Positions 1 through 4,562 of a stretch of 7,218 nucleotides of DNA are shown piece after piece. The notes beneath the pieces are model-generated. The model saw nothing but the letters and a program-made list of their open reading frames with translations, had not been told where the DNA came from and searched no databases. Each line of letters opens with the position of its first letter. Positions within the stretch are counted from its first letter, which is position 1. The DNA lies in contig PFOG01000178.1 of NCBI GenBank assembly GCA_002792395.1, positions 1-7,218 of the forward strand, given 5' to 3'. The position numbers were made by a program, and so were the translations under genes. The stretch comes from Candidatus Portnoybacteria bacterium CG_4_10_14_0_2_um_filter_44_20 (GTDB lineage: Bacteria > Patescibacteriota > Minisyncoccia > Portnoybacterales > GCA-002795985).

Positions 1-74
1 CTTAATTGTGAGCGGGACGCTCACGCAAGCTACGCTTAATTGTGAGCGGGACGCTCACGCAAGCTACGCTTAAT
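1..74. repeat. 34-bp tandem palindromic repeat (two full copies plus a fragment)
   Basis: Positions 1-34 and 35-68 are identical 34-bp units, and 69-74 begins a third (CTTAAT). Each unit holds a perfect 7-bp stem, GTGAGCG / CGCTCAC, with the 3-nt loop GGA. The array touches the window edge and may continue beyond it. It has no spacers, so it is not CRISPR. The stop codon of the HIT gene lies in the second unit, so the array forms the 3' end of the minus-strand operon. The hairpins could slow RNA decay or help termination, but no U-run follows them. Confidence 0.9.
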
Positions 75-419
75 CGGATATATCCTTTCCGCTAACAGCG
101 CGCCCCCGATCAGATGCAAGTGGATATGATCAACCTCCTGCCCGCCGTGATGTTTCACCCGAAATAACAGCTTATAACCATTCGCGCTAATATTCAAGTC
201 GCGGGCTATTTTCTGGGCAACCAAAATCATTTTGCCAGCCAAATCTTGATGCCGCTCCTCCAGGTCATCAATGGTCGGAATATGCTCTTTGGGAATAATC
301 AGAACATGAACGGGTGCGATGGGATGAGCGTCTTGAAAAGCAAAAATCCGTTCGTCTTCATAAACGATTTCGGATGAAATTTGTTTGTTGGCAATTTTAC
401 AAAAAATACAGTCTGACAT
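36..419 (-). CDS. HIT (histidine triad) family protein, nucleotide hydrolase/transferase
   Basis: This 127-residue protein has the Hint/PKCI-like HIT fold. An N-terminal Cys4-x-x-Cys7 pair, common in zinc-binding HIT proteins, is followed by the family segments VLIIPKEHI (39-47) and the active-site triad His98-x-His100-x-His102 in DHIHLHLIGG. HIT proteins of this class hydrolyse purine nucleoside phosphoramidates and related nucleotides in the cytoplasm; the true substrate here is unknown. The Asn usually found before the GGQ segment appears to be replaced (LLFRVKHHGGQ, Arg87), which is unusual. The last 11 or so residues (from about Arg117) are encoded by the 34-bp palindromic repeat and are probably not part of the ancestral fold. 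The ATG at 419 lies 11 bp after the stop of the upstream membrane-protein gene, consistent with co-transcription; the Shine-Dalgarno is weak. Confidence 0.9.
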   Translation of the reverse strand: MSDCIFCKIANKQISSEIVYEDERIFAFQDAHPIAPVHVLIIPKEHIPTIDDLEERHQDLAGKMILVAQKIARDLNISANGYKLLFRVKHHGGQEVDHIHLHLIGGALLAERIYPIKRSLRERPAHN

Positions 420-430
420 AATTATCCGCG

Positions 431-1369
431 TTATAGTCCAATTTTCACCGGCGACCCGCTTGGTGACGCGTCATGCGCTTTTTGGCTCAAGCACTGATAA
501 CCAACCGCGTGCGGCCAGCGCTGGCTTAAATTGCCGAGGGAATCATGGTCATCCGCTTCGCCAGTAAGGCGAAATGCAGCGCAAAGTTCGTATTCGTCTT
601 GAGACTTTATTCGATAATCGAATTTCACTCCGGTGGCCGGATCCACAAACACGTCGTCAGAAAGATAGTTATACTCTTTTCTCATCTCATCCAAAGAAAC
701 CGGCAACACGCCTTTCCCGGAATAATATGAATCAATAGTTGAGACAATCTGGTCAAAGTTGCTTATGATAACATTATCCAGCTTACGATTCCGCGTTGTT
801 GCCGGCGACTCCATAATAAATAACGAAAAGATAAACGTGGCAACAATGATCGCCAGTGAACCATAAAAATAGATAATGATAATATTATCACGCTCATTTA
901 ATACATCGCCGCGGCGTATATCATAGAGATAAAAAGAAAAAACTGTGGCCGCGATACCGCCGACCGTCAGCGCCTTGAGAATAAACTTGAGGGTCAGTTC
1001 GCCATTCAGAAAATTATTAAGAATATTAACGAGCGTGCCAAGTACGATCACGGCCGAAACAAGCAAAATAAAATAAACTAGCCATCGCCTGACACCGGAT
1101 TCTTTGTCAAGCTGGCTGGCAAGCAGGCTCTTAAAGATCTGCCGCATAACCAGATAAAAGATCGGTGTCGCGACAACCAACATCGAGATGGCATACTTAA
1201 GCGTATCCGGGCTAAACCGCGTCTGAAATTCCCTAAGCTGGTCGACCACGTATTTATTGATCACCTGAAAAATGACCATTCCGGTCCCGGTTGCCATAAA
1301 GACCAGAGCCACGAGCGACAACATATAATAGAATGCGAATTTTGCGTTATTTGTTTTTGAATTTTCCAT
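431..1369 (-). CDS. DUF5671-like five-helix membrane protein with soluble C-terminal domain
   Basis: This 312-residue protein has five predicted membrane segments at about 13-37, 59-76, 96-117, 127-149 and 162-186, resembling DUF5671 proteins that are common in Patescibacteria. That assignment rests on my recognition of the pattern FYYMLSLVALVFMATGTG and the helix spacing, not on a search. After the last helix is a soluble domain (about 190-312). It contains ISNFDQIVSTIDSYY, then LPVSLDEM and DPATGVKFDYRI, a layout seen in pseudopilin-like periplasmic domains. Cys263 (ELCAAF) and Cys293 (GYQC) could form a disulfide if the domain is extracytoplasmic. Function is unknown. It sits between hisS (61 bp upstream, with a hairpin in the gap) and the HIT gene (11 bp downstream), so probably in the same operon. 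The ATG at 1369 has no convincing Shine-Dalgarno. Confidence 0.75.
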   Translation of the reverse strand: MENSKTNNAKFAFYYMLSLVALVFMATGTGMVIFQVINKYVVDQLREFQTRFSPDTLKYAISMLVVATPIFYLVMRQIFKSLLASQLDKESGVRRWLVYFILLVSAVIVLGTLVNILNNFLNGELTLKFILKALTVGGIAATVFSFYLYDIRRGDVLNERDNIIIIYFYGSLAIIVATFIFSLFIMESPATTRNRKLDNVIISNFDQIVSTIDSYYSGKGVLPVSLDEMRKEYNYLSDDVFVDPATGVKFDYRIKSQDEYELCAAFRLTGEADDHDSLGNLSQRWPHAVGYQCLSQKAHDASPSGSPVKIGL

Positions 1370-1384
1370 AATAATCGAGATTCT

Positions 1385-1411
1385 TCTCCGCCATCCGCCA
1401 ATCGGCGGAGA
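1385..1411. repeat. Palindromic intergenic repeat between hisS and the membrane-protein gene
   Basis: TCTCCGCC (1385-1392) pairs perfectly with GGCGGAGA (1404-1411). A competing 6-bp stem uses TCCGCC (1394-1399) and GGCGGA (1404-1409) with loop AATC. The palindrome sits just upstream of the DUF5671-like gene start. It resembles GC-rich palindromes scattered through Patescibacteria genomes and has no U-run on either side that would mark it as an intrinsic terminator. Confidence 0.7.
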
Positions 1412-1430
1412 CGGATCAGAATTACAAAAT

Positions 1431-2744
1431 TCATTGATTTATAATTTTTTTTGCCAACCTTTTTTTGAGCACTAAAATCAGTTTATCTTGTTTTATAGTC
1501 TCCTGGGCCCCGGTCGTCATATCGCGCACAATAATCGTTCCGTCAAGAACCTCTTGCTGCCCGAGAATCAATGCCATCTTAATTTCCGCTCTATCCGCCA
1601 GCTTCAACTGGGTTTTAATGCTGTCTTTGCTGAACGCGGCGGCAGCGGCAATATTTGCTTTCCGTAATTCTTCAAAAATTTTAAAACCTCTTCGTCTGGC
1701 CAACTCTCCCAATTGAACTAAAAAGACTCGCGGATTAATAAGCGGATGGAATTTAATGGCCTGAAACTTCAATTGTGCGATTAACCTTTCCACGCCTATC
1801 CCGCCGCCTACGGCCGGAGTATCCTTACCACCCAAAAATTTTATCAGATAGTCGTAGCGTCCGCCCCCCCCCAAAGCGCCTTGCCGCGCCTGTTCGCCAT
1901 CGGGCCAAAACTCAAAGACAGTCTTTGTATAATAGTCTAATCCCCGCACCAAAGATTGATTCAAAATGTAGGGAATTTCCAACTCGTCCAAAAATTCCAA
2001 CACGCTTTTAAAATGAGTGTGGCATTCTTCACAAAGGTGATCGATCATTTGTGGAACACCGGCCATTAATTGAATGCAGTGTTCGTCCTTGCAATCTAAC
2101 AATCTTAAAGGATTTTGCCTGAATCGCCTTCGGCAATCTGCGCAGAGACGATCAGCTCTATTTTTGTAATACCCAAGTAGCAATTTTCGATAGTGCGGCT
2201 GACACTCCGAACATCCGATGGAATTAATATGAAGATTAATCGCTTTCAATCCCAACTCCCGAAAAACGACAAAAAACAACTGGATAACCTCAGCATCATT
2301 AGCCACCGCTTTGCTGCCGATAACCTCAAGATTAACCTGGTGAAACTGCCGATAGCGGCCAGTTTGCGGATTTTCATAACGGAAAAGAGGCCCCCAGCTA
2401 TAAAGCTTAACCGGATGAACCAAGGCGGATAACCCATCCTCCAAATAGGCGCGAATAACGCCCGGCGTGAATTCCGGCCGCAACGCCAAAGAATCTCCGC
2501 CCTTACTTTTAAAAAGGTACATTTGTTTTTCCACAATGTCGGTGGTCTCGCCGGTGGCACGAACATAAAGATCGGCATCTTCAATAACGGGGGTATCAAT
2601 CCGTCCAAACCCATAGAAAAGAAAAACCTCTTTTATGGTTTTATAAATTTTCTCCCAGTAAATTTGTTCGTCAGGCAAAATATCGTAAGTTCCTCTTGGG
2701 GCTTGAAAAGTTTTTTGATTTTTAGGTTTTGCCGGCTGAGACAT
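1431..2744 (-). CDS. hisS: Histidyl-tRNA synthetase
   Basis: HisRS charges tRNA-His with histidine using ATP, in the cytoplasm. The 437-residue product has class II landmarks in order: the N-terminal QAPRGTYDILP (14-24); the motif 2 loop FRYENPQTGRYRQFHQ (121-136); the HisRS-specific LVRGLDYYTKTVFEF (265-279); GGGGRYDYLI (292-301); motif 3 AVGGGIGVERLI (311-322); and a C-terminal anticodon-binding domain (about 335-430). Eight cysteines in four pairs lie in the insertion region (Cys178/181, 201/204, 218/223, 238/241), typical of one HisRS branch and possibly metal binding. I chose the ATG at 2744; a TTG at 2768 would add eight residues but has no support. No Shine-Dalgarno is visible, and the upstream bases are AT-rich. 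The gene ends in TGA. It follows lepB on the same strand after 157 bp of repeat-rich spacer. Confidence 0.97.
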   Translation of the reverse strand: MSQPAKPKNQKTFQAPRGTYDILPDEQIYWEKIYKTIKEVFLFYGFGRIDTPVIEDADLYVRATGETTDIVEKQMYLFKSKGGDSLALRPEFTPGVIRAYLEDGLSALVHPVKLYSWGPLFRYENPQTGRYRQFHQVNLEVIGSKAVANDAEVIQLFFVVFRELGLKAINLHINSIGCSECQPHYRKLLLGYYKNRADRLCADCRRRFRQNPLRLLDCKDEHCIQLMAGVPQMIDHLCEECHTHFKSVLEFLDELEIPYILNQSLVRGLDYYTKTVFEFWPDGEQARQGALGGGGRYDYLIKFLGGKDTPAVGGGIGVERLIAQLKFQAIKFHPLINPRVFLVQLGELARRRGFKIFEELRKANIAAAAAFSKDSIKTQLKLADRAEIKMALILGQQEVLDGTIIVRDMTTGAQETIKQDKLILVLKKRLAKKIINQ

Positions 2745-2753
2745 TATAATATA

Positions 2754-2892
2754 ATGCGAAAAGCGCAAAAGATTTATACGAAAAATGCGAACTTTTCACG
2801 CCACTCGCATACCAACAAGTTTATTCGCATAATTCGCATATCAGTTCGCCGCGCCCTTCCGAAGTCTTGGCGTAGAAGGGCATATTTCGCAT
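2754..2892. repeat. Cluster of ATGCGAA/TTCGCAT heptamers in the lepB-hisS spacer
   Basis: The heptamer ATGCGAA occurs on the plus strand at 2754-2760 and 2785-2791. Its complement TTCGCAT occurs at 2824-2830, 2833-2839 and 2886-2892, and a shorter TCGCAT at 2805-2810. Because copies occur in both orientations they can pair with one another. They occupy the leader region just upstream of hisS, so they could be operator-like sites or a degenerate repeat element; the sequence does not decide this. Confidence 0.6.
2854..2880. repeat. GC-rich palindromic repeat with CCCTTC/GAAGGG arms
   Basis: CCCTTC (2854-2859) and GAAGGG (2875-2880) are perfect inverted arms around a 15-nt centre. The layout resembles the palindromic repeats often seen between genes in Patescibacteria. 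It follows the lepB stop (2902-2904) by about 20 bp on the minus strand, so it could stabilise the lepB 3' end, but no clear U-run follows. Confidence 0.55.
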
Positions 2893-2901
2893 TGTGTCCT
2901 T

Positions 2902-3450
2902 TTAATAGTTTGGCGCCGCAAAAACAGTCAACCTGTCCGGCGGCCATGCCCTGACCCAAGCTCGCCCAATAATAAAATCTTTGCCAACGGGACCCCACCG
3001 CCTGGAGTCGGAAGAAGCATCGCGATTATCTCCCAAGACAAAATATTCGGTGTTTTTTAAGGTCATCTTGAGATCGCCAATGGTCTTTTGTCCGACCGCC
3101 AAATAATTTTCTTCCAAGGCCAGACCACTCGGATGCTGTTGATTATAAATGATAATTCCTCCACCCGCAATCTCCACCGTCTCGCCAGGCAAGCCAATAA
3201 TTCTTTTGATGTAATATTGCGACGGACCCAAAGGATATCGAAAAACTATCACGTCTCCTCTTTTTGGAGCTTCAAAACGATAGCTGATTTCATTAATGAT
3301 CAGGTAATGTCCATCGTCAAAACCTGGCTCCATTGAAGCGCCCTTGACGAAAAAAGGCTGAACAACAAAATACCGTATTGGCACCACTATTAATACGGAA
3401 ACTAAAACAATTTTGATTGTTTCCCAAAGAAAAAGAAAAAAACCGCGCAT
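2902..3450 (-). CDS. lepB: Signal peptidase I
   Basis: This membrane-anchored serine protease removes signal peptides from secreted proteins on the outer face of the membrane. The 182-residue product has one N-terminal anchor helix (about 11-30). Next come box B KGASMEP with nucleophile Ser39, box C GDVIVFRYP (65-73), box D YYIKRIIGLPGE with general-base Lys82, and box E VLGDNRDASSDSRRWG (138-153). Length is normal for a single-helix bacterial SPase I. The ATG at 3450 is fixed by a strong Shine-Dalgarno (AAGGAGG) five bases upstream, the best ribosome site in the window. It is the first gene of the minus-strand series and is preceded by a leader that can form a long hairpin. Confidence 0.97.
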   Translation of the reverse strand: MRGFFLFLWETIKIVLVSVLIVVPIRYFVVQPFFVKGASMEPGFDDGHYLIINEISYRFEAPKRGDVIVFRYPLGPSQYYIKRIIGLPGETVEIAGGGIIIYNQQHPSGLALEENYLAVGQKTIGDLKMTLKNTEYFVLGDNRDASSDSRRWGPVGKDFIIGRAWVRAWPPDRLTVFAAPNY

Positions 3451-3455
3451 TATTT

Positions 3456-3462
3456 CCTCCTT
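3456..3462 (-). promoter_or_regulatory. Shine-Dalgarno of lepB
   Basis: The minus strand reads AAGGAGG five bases before the lepB ATG. It is notable because the other genes here (hisS, pth, dprA, topA) have no recognisable Shine-Dalgarno. Confidence 0.9.
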
Positions 3463-3473
3463 GTAAATTCTTT

Positions 3474-3584
3474 ATCCCGTATCTTTCTCAGCTTGAACCA
3501 TCATTTGCTGAAGTCAAAAGGCGAAGCCGCCTTACGGCTCTATCCGCGAAATTCAACAACCTCAAGATAGAAAAGGTACGGGAT
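3474..3584 (-). other. Long imperfect hairpin in the lepB leader, possible cis-regulatory RNA
   Basis: The outer arms ATCCCGTA (3474-3481) and TACGGGAT (3577-3584) pair perfectly. Read as minus-strand RNA, pairing resumes inward with CUUUUCU against AGAAAG (one bulge), CUUGA against UCAAG, and UUGUUGAA against UUCAGCAA (one G-U). The apex offers two mutually exclusive hairpins: AAGGCG/CGCCTT (3518-3523 with 3528-3533) and AGCCG/CGGCT (3525-3529 with 3535-3539). The element ends 11 nt upstream of the lepB Shine-Dalgarno, so it would lie in the lepB 5' leader. It could be a regulatory leader or a MITE-like palindromic repeat. I do not recognise a riboswitch class. Confidence 0.55.
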
Positions 3585-3597
3585 TTATCAATTTCAT

Positions 3598-3623
3598 TCT
3601 ATAGTATTTGCCCATTTTTGCAA
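3598..3623 (-). promoter_or_regulatory. Candidate lepB promoter (weak)
   Basis: The minus strand has TTGCAA (3618-3623) and TATAGA (3598-3603) separated by 14 nt, shorter than the usual 16-18. The predicted start near 3591 would place the whole 3474-3584 hairpin in the transcript. The position is sensible but the spacing is poor. Confidence 0.25.
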
Positions 3624-3649
3624 GACGCGATATCATTAGTTCGTAAACC

Positions 3650-3764
3650 CGAAATCAGAAATTCGAAATAAATTATAAATTAAATATTCAAAACGGGGTT
3701 TGGGCATTATGATTTTGGGTATTTGATATTGTTTCGGATTTCTGATTTCGTGCTTCGGATTTCT
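3650..3764. repeat. AT-rich inverted/direct repeat region immediately upstream of pth
   Basis: Two 21-bp arms (3650-3670 and 3730-3750) are inverted copies matching at 19 of 21 positions, separated by about 60 bp. TTCGGATTTCT occurs twice in direct orientation (3733-3743 and 3754-3764), the second copy ending at the pth ATG. This kind of TTCGGATTTC repeat is familiar from intergenic DNA of Patescibacteria and other uncultured bacteria. It supplies the whole pth leader, and no Shine-Dalgarno is present. Together with the lepB leader it accounts for the 314-bp divergent spacer. Confidence 0.75.
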
Positions 3765-4355
3765 ATGAAGATAGTTGTCGGTCTCGGTAATCTGGGAAAA
3801 AAATTTGAGAAAAACCGACACAATGTCGGATTTTTAACCGTTGATTATATTCAAAAAAACGCGGGTGATTTTACCAAGTGGCAATTGAAGAAAAAATTAA
3901 AGTCGGAAATCGCCGAAAGCAAAGAATTAGACGTCATCCTTGCCAAACCCCAGACGTTTATGAATAACTCTGGCGAAGCGATAAGAAATTTAATTTCAAG
4001 TTTCAAGTTTCAAGTTTCAAGTTTATATGTTATTCACGACGATTTCGACCTGCCGCTCGGCACCTTTAAATTCGAATTCAGCCGCGGCTCAGCCGGCCAC
4101 AAGGGAGTACAATCAATTATCGACATCCTCGGCACGAAAGATTTTTGGAGATTGAGAATCGGCATCAGACCCCCCTATGTCATTCCCGCGCAAGCGGGAA
4201 TCCAGAACAGTACAAGCCCCGACGAACATCCGAACCAGAACAAATCCCGACCGCCGATCAAAGCGGAAGATTTCGTCTTAAAAAATTTCGGAAAAGAAGA
4301 AAGAAAAATCATCGAAGAATTAACCCCGGGAGCAATTAAAGAATTGTTGGGCTAA
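3765..4355 (+). CDS. pth: Peptidyl-tRNA hydrolase, with repeat-derived insert
   Basis: Pth frees tRNA from peptidyl-tRNA that drops off the ribosome and is normally essential. The 196-residue product shows MKIVVGLGNLGKKF with Asn9, catalytic His19 (NRHNVG), FMNNSGEA (65-72), VIHDDFDLPLG (89-99) with Asp92, and GSAGHKGVQSIIDILG (108-123). The residue matching Asn114 of E. coli Pth appears to be Lys113, and the usual Pro after Asn9 is Leu10. Between RIGIRPP (131-137) and IKAEDFVLKNF (165-175) lies an extra segment of about 27 residues, partly from a dRS3-like palindrome. Residues about 78-87 are encoded by a heptamer tandem repeat. The ATG at 3765 is chosen because the fold starts there; a TTG at 3723 would add only repeat-encoded residues. 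Whether the enzyme is fully active is uncertain, but the frame is intact. Confidence 0.93.
   Translation: MKIVVGLGNLGKKFEKNRHNVGFLTVDYIQKNAGDFTKWQLKKKLKSEIAESKELDVILAKPQTFMNNSGEAIRNLISSFKFQVSSLYVIHDDFDLPLGTFKFEFSRGSAGHKGVQSIIDILGTKDFWRLRIGIRPPYVIPAQAGIQNSTSPDEHPNQNKSRPPIKAEDFVLKNFGKEERKIIEELTPGAIKELLG
3994..4021 (+). repeat. Heptanucleotide tandem repeat (TTTCAAG)x4 inside pth
   Basis: Four exact copies of TTTCAAG lie head to tail within the coding frame and encode roughly ISSFKFQVSS. The segment matches the length usual for this loop in Pth, just before the VIHDD strand, so the present copy number keeps the frame. As seven is not a multiple of three, gain or loss of one unit would shift the frame. 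Confidence 0.95.
4182..4201 (+). repeat. dRS3-like palindrome (ATTCCC-N8-GGGAAT) inside pth
   Basis: ATTCCCGC (4182-4189) and GCGGGAAT (4194-4201) form a perfect 8-bp stem with a GCAA loop. It matches the ATTCCC-N8-GGGAAT pattern of Neisseria dRS3 elements and similar repeats in other bacteria. In this frame it encodes VIPAQAGIQ, a peptide typical of such repeats inserted in genes. The flanking RPP codons on each side (4167-4175 and 4248-4256) may be remnants of a duplicated target. Confidence 0.9.
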
Positions 4356-4368
4356 AAATTTTCTTTCT

Positions 4369-4527
4369 AAAAAAATGCGCCTCGCTATCCTATCTGCGAG
4401 CTTCAGGGGCAAATCCCGAAAAATCGGGCAACCCCCGATCTTACGGGGTACTAACCAAGAAATAGGAGGGTTGTTCTTAAGTTTTCGCCACTCACAGATA
4501 GGATACCAAGGCGAATCTTTGTGATTT
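4369..4527 (-). ncRNA. Structured small RNA, possibly 6S RNA (ssrS)
   Basis: About 159 nt on the minus strand begin some 7 nt after a consensus -10 box and end in a T7 run (4369-4375). The 5' arm (4490-4513) pairs with the 3' arm (4378-4401) over 24 positions: 20 Watson-Crick, 3 G-U and 1 G-G mismatch. The three wobbles would be C-A mismatches in plus-strand RNA, which favours the minus strand. Inside are two hairpins: CCCCG/CGGGG (4433-4437 with 4444-4448) and CCCGA/TCGGG (4415-4419 with 4424-4428, four-base loop). The rest of the centre is largely unpaired. A single rod of about 160 nt with paired ends and an open centre is the architecture of 6S RNA, which binds RNA polymerase by mimicking open promoter DNA. 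I see no SRP RNA or tmRNA signatures. An RNA gene is likely; the 6S identity is an inference from shape. It lies antisense to pth and dprA in their spacer. Confidence 0.7.
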
Positions 4528-4548
4528 TTCGTTATTATATGCTATATT
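4519..4548 (+). promoter_or_regulatory. Candidate dprA promoter with extended -10
   Basis: TTGTGA (4519-4524) and TATATT (4543-4548) are 18 nt apart, and TGC directly precedes the -10, giving an extended -10 motif. The predicted start is near 4555, only about 7 nt before the dprA ATG, so the message would be almost leaderless, in keeping with the missing Shine-Dalgarno. Confidence 0.5.
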
Positions 4549-4562
4549 CTAATTTTTGTCAA
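4534..4562 (-). promoter_or_regulatory. Consensus sigma70 promoter of the small RNA
   Basis: On the minus strand TTGACA (4557-4562) and TATAAT (4534-4539) are both perfect consensus hexamers with the optimal 17-nt spacing. It points away from dprA into the structured RNA, with a predicted start near 4527. The -35 overlaps the dprA start codon by one base. Confidence 0.85.

Noticed and set aside
1..74. CRISPR array
   Set aside because: The units are directly adjacent with no unique spacers, and no cas gene is present.
1864..1872. C9 homopolymer in hisS as a slippage or frameshift site
   Set aside because: It encodes the conserved GGGG of GGGGRYD, the frame is intact on both sides, and no alternative product is evident.
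2745..2768. TTG start at 2768 giving hisS eight extra residues
   Set aside because: The ATG at 2744 is closer to the conserved N-terminus, the extra residues are not conserved, and the TTG has no Shine-Dalgarno.
2745..2901. T-box leader upstream of hisS
   Set aside because: No T-box consensus or terminator/antiterminator pair is visible.
2523..2954. Plus-strand open frame of 143 codons opposite hisS and lepB
   Set aside because: It lies antisense to two well-supported genes and shows no domain.
2774..2998. Minus-strand open frame of 74 codons overlapping the lepB end
   Set aside because: It is an alternative frame of lepB continued through the palindromic repeat, with no recognisable domain.
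3723..3764. TTG start at 3723 extending Pth by 14 residues
   Set aside because: The extra residues are translated from the AT-rich repeat and precede the conserved MKIVVGLGN start.
3636..3821. Minus-strand open frame of 61 codons upstream of pth
   Set aside because: Its peptide is the translation of the intergenic repeat (IRNPK-type text) and it overlaps pth.
4369..4527. SRP RNA, tmRNA or a riboswitch as identity of the small RNA
   Set aside because: The SRP GGAA-capped motif, the tmRNA tRNA-like end with CCA region and tag reading frame, and known riboswitch cores are not seen; the RNA also points away from both neighbouring genes.
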